Source: Cyathus striatus (Eukaryota; Basidiomycota; Agaricomycetes; Agaricales; Nidulariaceae). Taken from it: 64,000 bases of DNA. The stretch covers positions 2,604,001 through 2,668,000 of the forward strand of contig JAOVFP010000001.1 in assembly GCA_025738555.1 (NCBI GenBank), written 5' to 3'. Below the pieces are notes generated by a model, which saw only the letters and a program-made list of their open reading frames with translations, was not told where the DNA came from and did no database searches. Numbering within the stretch: the first letter of the stretch is position 1; each line of letters begins with the position of its first letter. Shown here one piece after another: positions 36,030-48,297 of this stretch. A program made the translations under genes and the position numbers.

Positions 36030-39000
36030 ATGCCATCCACTGCACTTCCCCGTCCTGTTCTTGCTGTTACGCCTGATGCCGTTAGGAACCTCCAAGGAAG
36101 AGAGGCCGTCTCTTCCCTCTGGATACGTGAGTCACATCCATATCCCCTGCTGTCATCTCGTCTCATCTTTACGTGTTTTTCATAGTATTTACAAAGTGCA
36201 AAGAGTCGCTGCACGACGGACGCAGATTGGAGAATATAGCTTGGAGGTTGTGGTATCGCGCCCTCGCGCAGGATGATGAAGAACAGACGATAGTCGAAGA
36301 GAAACCGGACTTGTTCTTCATTGATAAAACTTACGACGAGAAGAAGGAGAGTGTGTATGACCAGGTACTACCCCCGCAGGTGGTGCCCCAGACGACGAAG
36401 AAGCCAGCTGACGAGCTAGTGGAGAAACGCGAGCGGGACCGAGATTACGGTCGGACGGGTAGCTGGCAGGAGAGAGAGAAGGATCGGTTAGCAGCACAGG
36501 TATGTAATACTTCTCGTGCTTCTTGTTCGCTTTGTCGGCTGTCTCGTCTCGTTTCTCATCGCATTGGTTTTAATAACTTCTTGTGTTTCAGGCTGCTACT
36601 GCCATGCGGGGAGAGAAGAACGGTAACAGTGGTGTTAATGGTGGTCAGAAGGACGAACGTATGCTGCTGTATCGCCCATTAACTCCTGATAGTGCGTATT
36701 CCTTTCACCAACTCGATTTTCTCCTTTCTGTCTTGTTCTTTCTTTCTTCTGTTCTGCCTTGCTCCGGTTAATTGATTACTTGTCCCCTTACACCTATGGC
36801 GGCTAACGGCCACCGGTGAATTTAACCTAGCCATGCTACGCTCAGGCTCCAGGACAACGACCTGACAGCTTGCATCCTGTCTGTCTCACCCTGTCCAACT
36901 CACTCTCTATCTCGTTCGGGTATCCCGAAACCCGGACTTGGCTCAGCGGCTAACTTTACAGCCAGCCGCCAGCTGCTCGGGCTCCCCACCCAACCCGTCG
37001 GATGATCCCATCCTCCGGTCCTCATTGTTTTGTCAATGAGTTATTCAACTATGTGGGGTTCTCACACTGTGAGAAGAGATGTTTTGTTATCCCCGCATTT
37101 TCTTTTGATTCTTCGAATTTCGAAGATAGCAGTAGGATGGTTATTTAATTATTCTCTTGCACTGCCTTGTGCTACTCCCTTCCACTTCTTTTCTTTTGCT
37201 GGCCTGACCTTGCCTTCCCGAGCACGGACGAACTGCCGTCCCTGCGTGTCTTTACTCGTTCTGTTGAGCGCTTTACCTCCACTTTTCGAGCTGCTTTGGT
37301 GGATTTTCTGGTTATTCGTGATTATCAATGTTCGAGATACCAAGTCTCTGTCATGCTTCTTCATACTTGTCTGTTTACTTCTTTATTCCTGGCCTATCTT
37401 CCCCCCCTCCGATTCCGGAGGTGTCCGCGGTTGTGTACCCCCTGTGCTTTCTGTGGGTCACAGTACCCATTAGCGACGTGTTTGGGTCATTCTACTCCTC
37501 TGAGTAACTATTACGGGCCCCCGTCTTGTCCCACCTTTCTTCCATATTCCTTCTCCTATCACGGAGTGAGGATACGAACGGGAAAGGCGGGAAGACGATG
37601 CAACTCTTATCTGTCCCTCTCGTCTTTTCTTTCCATCTTTCATTTAACAACTTCCATACACAATTTATCTCGCGTTCATTTATTTTCGCCCCTCCTGTTG
37701 CACATCTTTCCGTCCCTGTCTTTTCCAGTAATTTTTCCTTTCCCTTCCACCTTACTTAATTTTTTTTACCTCGTACGCATATTAAGCTAACCTCCTAAAC
37801 CCCCTCTGGCAGGTAATCACGCTACCTCTGATCCTTTCGCACGAGCCACTTCGGCCCCCGCACCGGGCGCACCATCACGCCCAGGTTCAGGTTCGCGCTC
37901 AGACTTGTCCCCAGAAGTGGAGGTGGACGTAAATCCTCATCACGCAATTCCAATGACCAATGCGCAAGCGCCGGTGTCAGACAATCTCCTACCGGTGAAT
38001 GGTGTCTCAGCCGTTCAGCCAAGGAAGTATACGTGTACGTCGAGTGCGTCGCCGAGACCCGTGGTAGATACCGCCGAGAAAAATATGGATAAGGAGAGGA
38101 AAGAGCGAAGGTGTTCGTCTACGTCTACGAGTATGTCGGCCAGACGACCTTCGTTGAGACGTCTTAGTTCGTCTAGCTGCAGTGTGAGTGTTGGGATGGT
38201 CATTTGTGAGATGTTGCCTTCGAGTAGTTTGGAGAGTGGTGATTTTGGTAAACTTTTTTCTTTTGATTTATTAAATTTGATGCTAATGGTGCTGCTCGCG
38301 GTAGTTCTTCCCCGTCATAATCATATGTCGACATCTGCATCAGCAGCGCTGATGCCTTCGGTATCAGCGGTTCCATCATTCTTAGCAATGTCTGCAACCG
38401 CAGAACCAAAATCTCCCCCTGATGTCCGTCCTACGCACTGTGATATGCCGCTCATGTATAATGGTGCTGGTATTCCTAATGGTACTGGCACCGTCAGTGG
38501 CCTTCCCACTCCCGGGACGGATGAGGACATTAGCGGAAATGCGTCGTTCCCGGTTGTACCGGCGCCACTGCAACAGCTATCACTAACTGCGACGTTGACA
38601 GCGACAAAGACTGACGTCAAAGGTATGTCCCCTCCCTCCAGCGCTGAAGTCGTCAATGCATGTGTTAATAAGTCGTGGTTTTAGATTCCGGTGATCGTTA
38701 TGTTGTGGAGAATGTACTTCGAGGGGGATCAGGTTCCGTCTTCGGGAATGGAAGAGGATCAGTGGTGAATGGGGTTATCGGATTGGCCCCCGCTATTCCC
38801 AGTGTCAATGCCAGCGCTAGTCACCCCGACCCCGTAACTGGTAGCCATCGTGGAGCAGACTCTGTGCCCCCTAATGCACGTTCAAGTAATACCGCGGCCG
38901 ATATTAATGGGACTCTCGTTGATCCTCTGCAACAGTCACCCATTCTGTTTATTCCCCCTTCGACGCATAATATTCAGCTTGTGCATCCCACACCCGTTCA

Positions 39001-42000
39001 CGTCACAGCCACATCCCCCTCTTCCGGCCCATTGTCCCCGCCCAGGCTGGTGGTTGTCAACCCTACCCCTAATCCTACCCCGCATCCGACTCCTCCTGCC
39101 ACGCCTGTTCTGCTAACTTCCACTACGGTTGGGAATAACGTTGCGCTGCAGTTGAAGGGATTTAAGGGTGCACCGGTGCAGTATCTTGCGCTTCCGGGCG
39201 TTGTTGCTGCTGCGAACCGGGGTGAGAGTGAGACTCTTCTGCCTTCTCCACTGTTGCGTGTTCCTGGTCCGGAGGGAAGGAGAGTGGTTGCAATGAGGGT
39301 GGAACCCGTGTTGGAGGAGATACCAGAGGTAAAGGAAGAGCAGGCGCAGCAGCAGCATGACCAGCCCAAAGAGCAGCAAAAGTCTACATCACTCTCTTCG
39401 GCTAGTAGCGGCTATTCCGCATTATCGGCTACCACAACCGCGACAAGTACGATAGAAGAGACCGAAAGGGACAACAAAAAGAAGACTGAGCAGATGGCAC
39501 CGTCATCATCTGCTCATGTTGCTGATGGTCGGACGCCGGTCCCGGTTTTGCCGAACCCCCAGGTCCCCCCAACATTGCCTACCCCAGCCCTGACTCTGTC
39601 GTCTCAGTTTCAAGCCCAGCTGGCGGAGTCCCCAGTTTCTCAAGGTATGTACCCTTTTAATTTGTCATCTCTTTCTTTATCTTCGAGAAGCACATTGAAG
39701 CTAATTATATCTGCCTCCCTATTTTTCCTTTCTCCCCTCTCCTATATCTATAGCCTCTATGTCGCCCACGAAGTCTGGCATTTCCCCTCGTGGTTCATCT
39801 CCCACATCTACATCGGCTTGCTCTCCCTCGCAATCTGGAAAGCCCGCTCGTGCTGGTTTAATAAGACGAGCAAGCAGCGGTGGTGCAAGTTCCAGCAGCC
39901 GTTCAAGGAGTACCGGTACGGGCTCAAGCAACAGGGCGTTATCGCGGAGTCGAAGCCGGGAAGGAACGGGTGGACTCACAATGACGACAACTCGTCCTAC
40001 AGCGGCGAAGGTGGCCGTTGTGCGTCCGGCGCGGGGCAAGGTGATGATGACTAAAGCTGGAGGGGCGGGCAGGAGAGGATCTGCCTTGTCGATGCGGAGG
40101 ACAGCTTCTGAGGCTGGTGATGATGAAAAGGTTAACGAGAAGAGAGCGGTGGGTGAGGATGATGGGAGGGAAAGAGAGCGGGAGAAGCAGGCCCGTGATA
40201 TCAAGCGCTTGGCCAAGTTCAATATCGGGTCCAATTCGGACGATGGTAGTGGGATGGGTTCTAAGAGTGCTGGTAGCGGGTCGGACGGTAGCGCTGCCGG
40301 TCGGGGGTTGAACGTGAGTCCCAGAGTAGGAGGCCTCAACGCTTTGATGAAGGGGAAGGCGAAGTTGGAGGCGGAGGTTCCTGCGCAGCTAGAGAGAGAG
40401 CGGCAGGTGGCGATAGCGTTGCAGAAGGAGCGGGAGAGTCAGATGAAGGGGCAGCATGAGCAGGAGAAGTCCCAGCAGGAGCGTATGCGAGAACAGCATG
40501 TTCAACAGACTCAGCAACAACAACAGCGGCAAGATGTTCAGCGTCAACAGCAGCACGAACTTAAACAACAGCAGGCTGCCCTTCGCGAAAAGGCCGCTAT
40601 CAACAAGGAAGCGCAGCGTAGTAAGGAGATTCAGCGTCAGTTGGATATGATGCTTGCTGTCGCTGGTCAAGCAAAGGGAGGAGGTGTCGGAAAGGGAGGA
40701 GGCGTCGGAAAGGGAGGAGGCGTCGGAAAGGGAGGAGGCGGTCCCAAGGACGTTGGTCCTTCGAATAGGCTTAACACGGCTATAAAGGATCTTGCTGACC
40801 CATTGCTGCCGCAGCATCCCAGCAGGAAAATCATCCTGGACACTAGCGAATCGGAATTTACTGAGGACGAAGACTGGTCGAGCTCGGAGTTGAGTGGTGA
40901 AGAGATTGAAGTTAAGCGGGGAAATAAAGCAGCGCGGGAAACCCAGGAACCCCGGCCGATCTGCAGCAGCAGCAATACCCGTCAAGGCCTCTACCTCCCC
41001 AGCGCACGCAGTCTACCAGCGGAGCTAATCATAATAACCGGAAGCCCCTCACCCGACAGCAAAAGAATAACCAACTTCTTTTCGAAGCCAACGCCCGCCT
41101 CACCCGAGAAAAAGATATGTTCGCCAAACGCCCTACGGACAGCTTCGCAAATCTGCAGGTCGCGCATAGGACGAGGAGTGGGCTATTGACCCAGTTGCTG
41201 AACCCCGATCCCCAACTCTTCCCTCCCGAGCACCCTTACCGAAGAGGCTTCAGCTCTGGAGAGATCGCTAGCGGGTTTCAGAGGCAGGACGCGGAGCACC
41301 GTCGCCAACTGCAGCTGCTCGAGCAAAGGCGTCATAAGCAGTTCGATCCGGTGGCGCACCAACAGCTGCTCGAACAACGCCTTCGACAGGAACAGCTCGA
41401 CCGGGAACGCCAACAACAGCAGCTTGAGCAGCCTCGCAAACAGCCGCAGCAACAGCAACAGCAACGTCCTCGACCAGTTCCTCTGCCTCCTATGGCTCCA
41501 AAACTTGGGAAGAGCAAGAGCGCCGCTGCGTTGCCGGTGATGTCTGGAGTACAAGTCGGTAGCGTTGCTGCTAGTCGTGCTGTTTCTCCTCGCATGAACG
41601 GTTTTGCAGCTGCTGGGGCTCTTAACGGAGTGGGTAGTGGTAACAGTGGGTACCGACCACGCCTTCGACCTGATGGGATGGAGCTGGAGGATGATAGTGG
41701 AAGTGAGGATGAGGGGGGGATGGGGATATCGAAGAGCATTGCGGAGGAGAAGTTGAAGGCGCTCGCGGAACGACAAGTCAGCAGGAGGACGAGTGTTACT
41801 TCTGCTGGCAAGGCTTCCCAAGCTTCAAGAAGGCAGCAGAGTAGAGATTTGGACGAGAACGAGGTTCCAGTGTGGGCGAGAGAAGCGCCTCCACCGATGC
41901 GGCAGGGGCCAGCTCATGATCGCCGCACATCGACTGATAACTTCGACCCGCATCAGCTTCCCGCACGGTCACAAGAGCCCCTTCAAGCGCCCTCGCCTAT

Positions 42001-42412
42001 CCCCCTTGGTCATCCTTACAACCTCCCTCCACCCGTAGCTCCCATGACTCCTCGGACGACTCGTCGAAAGATGCTTCAGACAGAACTCTCTGAGAGCCTC
42101 CGTCGGCAGCTTCTTTGGGAACGGCAAGTTAGCCGCGCTGATCGTCCTAAGCTGAAGCGTACGGCAAGTGGGGGCGGACCGAGGGGTAACCTGCTTAACA
42201 GTCTTAGGCCTCTTACCACCACCCCTAGTATGGTTCAGCTGACTGCGAAAGGCACTGGAGCGCCAACGCAAAACATAAACCCTGATAGGACGAGGCGAAA
42301 GAGTGCCGCTCTTGAACACTCCGAAGATGACGAACATGAGCAAGCGAAGAGAGCTGCGATAACGAGAAATCGCAGTTGGGCGCCGGATGATTTCCACTTG
42401 AGGGGGTGGTAG
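36030..42412 (+). CDS. large DUF1752 (GATA-AreA-like) / DUF3295 regulatory protein
   Basis: Eight exons, 36030-36126, 36186-36499, 36592-36691, 37813-38247, 38305-38622, 38685-39644, 39754-40896 and 40947-42412, give about 1610 residues. The N terminus (residues ~30-60) carries LWILFTKCKESLHDGRRLEN followed by IAWRLWYR, the DUF1752 motif first noted at the N terminus of AreA-type nitrogen regulators. The C-terminal half fits DUF3295: an SRKIILDTSESEF acidic patch, NPDPQLFPPEHPYRRG, and finally TPRTTRRKMLQTELSESLRR with LLWERQ. Between them are Pro/Ser/Thr-rich and Gln-rich coiled tracts and a four-fold GKGGGV repeat. Yeast relatives act in nutrient and nitrogen signalling; I infer a similar role. 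The 50-bp intron at 40897-40946 is needed to pass a frame change. The third intron is exceptionally long. Confidence 0.85.
36692..37812 (+). other. unusually long intron (1121 bp)
   Basis: The donor a|gtgcgt at 36692 and acceptor ctggcag|g at 37812 join TPDS to NHATSDPF in frame. All other introns in this gene are 50-109 bp. The interior is CT-rich on the plus strand and holds long pyrimidine-biased open frames that look like composition effects. It could hide an alternative promoter, a nested non-coding RNA or an old insertion. Confidence 0.6.
40674..40740 (+). repeat. in-frame 18-bp tandem repeat (GKGGGV)
   Basis: Four near-identical copies of an 18-bp unit (agggaggaggcgtcggaa) encode a GKGGGV repeat between the glutamine-rich coiled segment and the acidic DUF3295 motif. 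The copy number is likely variable between strains. Confidence 0.75.
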
Positions 42413-43889
42413 AAGCTCTCAGCTGAGCGCTTGATCCCCCCTCGAGTCATTATGAAGTAGCGTGGTTCACCCTAATGGCAGCCACGTATGTTACAAATTT
42501 CACATATGTATCGTGTCTTTTCTCCTGGGATTGGCTGTATTATTTGTCTCCTGCGCTTTCGTCGACAAGCTTAATCTCCCCACCCTAATTAGCATCACCC
42601 ATCGTTCAGCAACATACGAGCATTGCTATCAATAACACTGCATACGACACAAGGATTTTCCCATCTCGCCGCTTCGGCATATCTATTGCATTTTACAGCT
42701 CTTTCTCCCTAATAGCTAACCCAATACTCATACCTTCCGTTTTCACTTCTCGCACGTTTTTGGTTTATTGGTTCCTTTTGATTAGGTCGTACATATTGTT
42801 ACTATTGCCTTGATTGTCCCTTCCCTCCTTGTCCATTCATGTGCCCGTTACTCGTCGAATCGCTTTCCTTGTTTTACTTTCTTAACCTGTACTATTATCT
42901 ACCTATCAACCGGCTTGTTACCTATTCATCCACATGTTCCAACTCACATCGTTACCTCACTATTCTCAATTTTGCTCCCGACATTACTTGCATATCGTTA
43001 CGATCCTTCCAATAGTCTATAATCCACAAACTACTTTCGTTTGTTAAAACCTCGATCGAGCTGAGTTTCAGAAATTAAGATATCGTAAATTATGTCAGTC
43101 AACGTTTCGTCATGACCCGACAATTCGAGTCTAGCCTTCAATTCTAGCGTAAAAAGTTCTTGATTTGCTTAGTCCGAGTTTCATGCGAAGGAGATGCTTG
43201 TCAATCGTCTATCAATTAAGGCGTCTACCTGTCAAACAAGTACTTTGATGGCTTCTTTAAGTCCGACTTCCAAGTCTAACCAGCTGCCCAGGTGCGCTGA
43301 ATTGGCGCTGAACAGCCTGTACTTCCTGCCTTTTACCCACTATGAGCAGGTATTTTCTAGTGGGTTTCAATGCACATGTATTAGCATGTATCTCGGTGTC
43401 CGCTGGTGTACGGCGGCTTCAAATCACCGTGTCATGATACTGGACAGTAAAATCGAATGAGGTCCCATTTTGTTCGGAACACGTGATTGGGCTGGGATTT
43501 GATTTTTGATCGACGACAAGCATTCCTGGGCCCTTCAACGAACTCCCTCTACATAGGAGCTTTTCGTGCTTATATTCATACATTCACGCTGTTCATGGTT
43601 TTATATAGCAGTATTTTAGTCTCTTGATACTCACATATGTTAGTGCAGCAGTCTAGAAATTAAACGAGCAAGGAATGACTCAAGAAAGAAAGCATGTTCT
43701 TGGATGGCAGATTACTTGGCACCAACTCGAGGATGAGCCCAAAGGATGATATGATCTTCACGGCGCCCTTGTTCTACTCTGAAACTTATAAAGATGATGA
43801 TCCACTCGTCAACGTTTTTCCCCAGGTCCCTGTGTCCTATCCTCTCCTTTAAATAATCTTTTTTCCTTCTTCTTCTCTCCGTCGCCGCC
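42413..43889. other. intergenic region upstream of the deacetylase
   Basis: Downstream of the DUF3295 gene. T-rich and C-rich stretches and only short frames; no gene or element recognised. The final 100 bp form the promoter of the deacetylase gene. Confidence 0.45.
43797..43802 (+). promoter_or_regulatory. TATA box of the chitin deacetylase gene
   Basis: TATAAA lies 93 bp upstream of the ATG at 43890, followed by a CT-rich leader (tcttcttctctccgtcgccgcc) that places a good context in front of the start. Confidence 0.5.
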
Positions 43890-45239
43890 ATGCTCTTCAC
43901 CGCCCTCCTCAGTGTTGCTCTTGCTACTGGTCTCGTCTCTGCCGTTTCCCCTATCCAGAGACGCTCTCCTGCTCAGGTCGTGACCAAATGCACGGTTCCT
44001 AATACCGTTGCATTGACTTTCGTAAGTGTTGCAGCTCCAATCTAGCGCGTTCGTTGACTAACTTTGAATTCTGTAGGATGACGGCCCTTGGTTATACCTG
44101 TATGAATATTTGATTCGCTGAGTCGATGGTGTTTGACGCGTCTCTCGATAGATACGATGTTGGAAAGGCTATCGCCGCCGCCGGTGGCCATGCCACCTTC
44201 TTCTTCAGTATGTTTCTCTTCCAATTCAATTTATTCATATATTAAACAGTCGCAAACGCGTAGATGGTAACAACTGTTAGTTCCAACGCTGCTTTGGTTA
44301 CTTGCTATTATACTGATATCAAATGTAGACGGTTGTATCTACGATGCTGATGAAGCCAAGCGCGTCAAGTGGGCCTTCGACAAGGGCCATCAGGTCGCGT
44401 CTCATACCTGGTCCCACGCCCATCTCAACGATCTGAACTGGGACCAACGTATGTCCCTCCGTTATAAATTATGCTGATCACTCTCTGACATGATGGACTA
44501 TTTTAGTTCACAACCAGTTCTGGCTTGTGGAGGGTACGCCCAACTCATTTCGTAAATGATGCTGTCGCTTACCTTAATTCTAGAGGCCATCATGAAGATC
44601 ACCGGTGCCTACCCCGCATTCACCCGCCCCCGTAGGTATTCTCCACCCATTCACGATCGTTTGTGAACTGATATGTTTTCTATTCTAGCCTATGGTGAGT
44701 ACAACGACCTCGTCCGTGAGGTAGCCGGAGCACGCGGCCATACCCTCGCCACCTGGGACTTCGAGTGAGCCGATTTCATTTTTTCACTACAGTCAGGGGT
44801 AGTGACTTACACCCCCAAAGCTCTGGCGACTCTTCTGGTATATCTGCAGATCAAAGCAAGCGGCGTTATACCGAAATCGCCAACTCTCACCCCTCAACTA
44901 TCCTCGCTCTCAACCATGATGTTTACGGTTAGTGTTTTATTCTTAACTTCCGAATATACATTACTCACGTCCCATCCACAGAGCAAACTGCGTAAGATTT
45001 TTAGCTGAATAAGACGAGGCTAAAGCTAACTTGATTTTCTAGACACGTCATCCTCCCTCATGCTATACAGGTTCTCCAGGCAAAAGGCTACCGTTTCGTA
45101 ACCCTCGCTGAATGCCTCGGCATGTCTCCATACCAATGGGTTGGTGCTCCCCAAGCTCGCGACGTGAGTAATTTATACGTTGTTTTGTAATATTGAGCTG
45201 ACGGCTTCTTAGTCCTCCTGGACTTGCGCCGGCAAGTAA
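43890..45239 (+). CDS. chitin deacetylase, carbohydrate esterase family 4 (NodB domain)
   Basis: Twelve short exons (first 43890-44021, last 45213-45239) encode 252 residues. Residues 1-18 (MLFTALLSVALATGLVSA) form a signal peptide, and IQRR follows as a likely processing site. All five NodB motifs are present: TFDDGPW with both aspartates, HTWSHAHL for metal binding, RPPYGEYN, the TWDFDSGD region, and LNHDVY near the C terminus. The enzyme removes acetyl groups from N-acetylglucosamine in chitin, giving chitosan in the wall or blunting chitin recognition. There is no chitin-binding module, Ser/Thr-rich region or GPI signal, so it should be secreted free. It ends SSWTCAGK. Two microexons occur, 12 bp (44264-44275) and 10 bp (44982-44991). 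Confidence 0.93.
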
Positions 45240-45570
45240 ACTTTAACTACCTCCCCTCCCCTCCCCGCCCCCTGAGGACTTTATCTACGTAATTATTACA
45301 CGGACCCCTATCTAGCACGGATACATAATGGATTCATGGACTTAATTTCTTACAGTCCACATTTCTCCAGTCGCTATATTTCGCTTCGCTTTCTACTTTC
45401 ATCGTTTGACATACCTGTTGTCATCCCTTCGTTTGTACACTTAACGTACTACATACCTAACACTAATGGTCGTGTCTTTTCGAACTTTTTACCTACAAGT
45501 CACGGCAATACCAATTTATCATTTACAGTTCTTGATTTTCTGATTAATTGTAAACCTGAGAATGATGCAC

Positions 45571-46332
45571 CTATGGTGCAACAACCACGACGAGTGCATT
45601 AGACCGAATCGAGTCGTCCTTCTCCGCTTTAGCCTGTATCACTCCCGCGCTTGTGAAGATCACTGTTACTTGCCCATTCGCATCTGTAGTTTCCCCCTCT
45701 ACCGTTGCTCCAGCCACTGGGGCATTATTGTTTAAACCATCCGTCACTGTAAGGGTCACCGGCTTCCCGACTTTAGCAATATTTGGGCCCGTAAGCTTCA
45801 AGAAGTGTACTTTGGAAAAGGCATCGAATGCGAATAGCGCATTGTCCACCGTCTTCACTTCTTGTTGACATCCACCTACAGGGGTGAATTGGAAATTGAG
45901 CAATATACCCCAGAATTGAGTGTCCGTTTGCGTATCTCCGTCTATGCTGGTTATAAAGAAGTCATCGAACTCCGTGAAGAATGTTCTGATCAGACATGAG
46001 ATGTGCATAAATGATATGTCATAATTATAAAAATTAGGAGTTACGCACCCATCCCAATCGAATTTATGAATGCGAGCAGCGTCGTCTAAAGCGCTCGTCA
46101 TGGTAGGACCGGGCAATGGATTGGCATTATCATTTGTCCCATCGCAATGGTGCGTTCCTCCTGATGCTGTCGTTACGTTATGTCCGCGAGTGAAGACAAT
46201 GCCTTCAAATATTGTCCTTGTTACACCTTCAATGCGTAGGTTAACAACAGTGCCGATGTTAGGAGGTAAAACGACCGAGTGAACCGTGGAGATTAAGAAA
46301 TAGAAGAGAATAGCTAGTGCGGAGTGTAGCAT
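45571..46332 (-). CDS. secreted DUF4430-domain protein, copy 1
   Basis: Exons 46049-46332 and 45571-45985, with a 63-bp intron, give 232 residues. The start at 46332 gives a typical signal peptide (MLHSALAILFYFLISTVHS); an in-frame ATG further upstream would put extra residues before it and is not conserved in the paralog. Landmarks are VNLRIEG, FEGIVFTRGHNVTTASGG, HHCDGTN, the DDFF and QFWGILLNFQFTPVGGCQQ blocks, FAFDAF, and a C-terminal Ig-like strand pattern ending SNALVVVVAP. DUF4430 is shared with cobalamin-binding-protein tails and many fungal secreted proteins; its role in fungi is unknown. A TATA-like element lies near 46384-46392. The intron keeps the frame open, so an unspliced transcript would encode 21 extra residues. 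Confidence 0.85.
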   Translation of the reverse strand: MLHSALAILFYFLISTVHSVVLPPNIGTVVNLRIEGVTRTIFEGIVFTRGHNVTTASGGTHHCDGTNDNANPLPGPTMTSALDDAARIHKFDWDGCVTPNFYNYDISFMHISCLIRTFFTEFDDFFITSIDGDTQTDTQFWGILLNFQFTPVGGCQQEVKTVDNALFAFDAFSKVHFLKLTGPNIAKVGKPVTLTVTDGLNNNAPVAGATVEGETTDANGQVTVIFTSAGVIQAKAEKDDSIRSNALVVVVAP

Positions 46333-46739
46333 CTTGTACGTGAAGGGCCAGAGGTACACTGGCAATCATGATTGATCAACTTTGTATTTATACGGATTCG
46401 CTGAAAGCTGGGCTTCGCTCCATGCTTAAGAATTTATTCTAAATTTAACATATCCGAACTTTGGTCCACACTGCGGAGGAATTTAGACGGTCATCAGTCA
46501 TATTCTGGATTGAGTGATAGATGTTGATTCTGAAGGTGACAGCGGGAAAGACCACACCGGGCCAACTACTTGTGGCTCGTGAGACAAAAACTACTGGAAT
46601 GCAGCGTCAAGCGTCTCTTGAGGGTATAGCAGAAATATGGATAACTGGATACATACCTTATTGAAGGCACGGTATGACGTGTGTTACGACTTCAAGTTCA
46701 AAGAGTAGCAATTGATTATACCCATGATAGTGGCAATAA

Positions 46740-46925
46740 TTAGTTCATTGGGGTATTCTCAAAGTACTCTTTGTATGGTTCCTGGTTCATTTTAAGAAGT
46801 ACACTACCTGTTCCTTTGAGACTTTCGTACTTAATATGAAGGCATTTGTTCCGCAACTGCGGCTGCCCTGACGGCTCCCCTTGCAGAACCCAGGCGGTGT
46901 AAAGATGACATGTGCGCGCCCCAGG
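46740..46925 (-). pseudogene. relic 3' end of an indoleamine dioxygenase gene
   Basis: On the minus strand the DNA closely follows the end of the intact dioxygenase gene at 48298-49654: tgggttctgcaaggggagcc, the gccgcagttgcggaacaa stretch, then tacgaaagtctcaaaggaac. The translated YESLKGTG motif is kept, but the frame of the preceding alanine-rich segment is shifted and the FLK-RD end is lost. It lies directly upstream of one DUF4430 gene and downstream of the other, as expected if a DUF4430 plus dioxygenase pair was duplicated and one dioxygenase was deleted. Confidence 0.7.
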
Positions 46926-47072
46926 ATTCTTTTCATTTAAGGAAAACGACTGCACGGCTGTAGCACGCTAATAATCACTACTTATCTTTCGCTATCTACT
47001 TTAATCACTGGCATGTATGTTGAGTGTTGTAGAACACATACTACTCAGTCAACGTACTTAATATCAATGTGC

Positions 47073-47854
47073 CTACACAGAAACAACCACAGTGAGCCCA
47101 TTAGAGCGAGTGGAATTTTCCTTTTCAGCCTTTAACGTGACTGTTTGCGGCGCGTTAAAGAAAATTGTCACAATCCCTAATTCATTCGTGGGTTCCGTCG
47201 GAAACTGAGCTAAAACAGCTCCAGATACTGGCTGGTTGGTCCTCCCATCTGTCACTGTAAAGTTTACACCGGGTACCCCAACTTTGGCAGTGGTTGGACC
47301 TGTAGGGTTCAAGAAGTGCGTATATTCTCTAAAGGCGTCGAATGCAAATAGCATGTTGTCGAGCGTCTTTACTTCTTGTTGACATCCACCTACGGTGGGA
47401 AATTGGAAATTGAGTAAGATACCCCAGAACTGAGTGTCCGTTTGATTATCTCCATCTATGCTCGTTATGAAGAAGTCGTCGAACTTGGTGGAGAATGTTC
47501 TGATTAGACATGGAATACCGACAGAGCGTACGAATGATATGTCATAATTGTAGATTTAAGAGCTACATACCCATCCCACTCGAATCCTTTAACATGAGAA
47601 GCGTCGTCTAAGGCACTAGTAATAGTAGGACCAGGTAACGGGTTGGTTTTGTTGTTTGTGCCATCGCAATGGTGGTTTCCTCCTGAAGCAGTTGTTACGT
47701 TATGCCCAGTAGTGAAGACGAGGCCTTCAAAAATTGTGCGATTTTTAGCACCTTCCACGCGCAAATTGACAAAAGTGCCGTTATTTGGGGGTAAGGTGTC
47801 AGAGTGAACCGCAATTATGAAAAACAAGAGAATAGCTAATGTCGAACACATCAT
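47073..47854 (-). CDS. secreted DUF4430-domain protein, copy 2
   Basis: Exons 47571-47854 and 47073-47499, separated by a 71-bp intron at the same position as in copy 1, give 236 residues. Exon 1 has exactly the same length (284 bp) as in copy 1. The signal peptide is MMCSTLAILLFFIIAVHS. Conserved blocks are VNLRVEG, FEGLVFTTGHNVTTASGG, HHCDGTNN, FDDFFITSIDGD, QFWGILLNFQF and GGCQQEVKT; the end SNGLTVVVSV matches the family. The TFTVTDG-type Ig strand region is more diverged than the N-terminal half. An AT-rich TATA stretch lies near 47910-47925. It forms a same-strand pair with the dioxygenase gene upstream of it. Confidence 0.85.
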
Positions 47855-48297
47855 CGTGTATTTGAAGAGCCAGAGGTACGCTGAAAATCTGGCAATCCTT
47901 ATAGATGAGCACCATATATTTATATAAATTTGACGAGTCGTTCGCGTAAGAGGCTCTTCTAGAGTTATCCTGGGAATCAGAATAGCCCACACGGCGAAAT
48001 TGATTGTAACTGTGTAATATTCACTTGGCCTGTCATATGAGTATGACAGTGAGAGATGCTACACCTGGTCAACTTAGTTGTGAGACTAAAGCTATCGACG
48101 GGAAAGGAGTGGAGCATCACGATGATACACTTGAGTATCTTTGACATAAGGGCAACTCTACTTTATCCAGAAGTCGCAATGAAGGTTACAGCGTAGAGGA
48201 TAGTCAATGGGAAAGCGCAGATCTGCAGTAGAAGCATTCAAATTGGATAAAATACTCGGGCATACAGTAGCTGACTGTACCCACAACGGGAGGGAGG

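Noticed and set aside
37030..37790. Long plus-strand frames inside the large intron
   Set aside because: Phe/Leu/Ser/Pro-rich from CT bias, overlapping each other in different frames, with no motif and no splice link that keeps the gene frame better than skipping them.
39719..40339. Minus-strand frame of 206 codons rich in Pro, Leu and Arg
   Set aside because: It lies antisense to the Ser/Arg-rich part of the DUF3295 gene and mirrors its codon bias.
40389..41821. Several Leu-rich minus-strand frames
   Set aside because: Antisense of the glutamine-rich (CAG) coiled segment gives Leu-rich (CTG) frames by composition alone.
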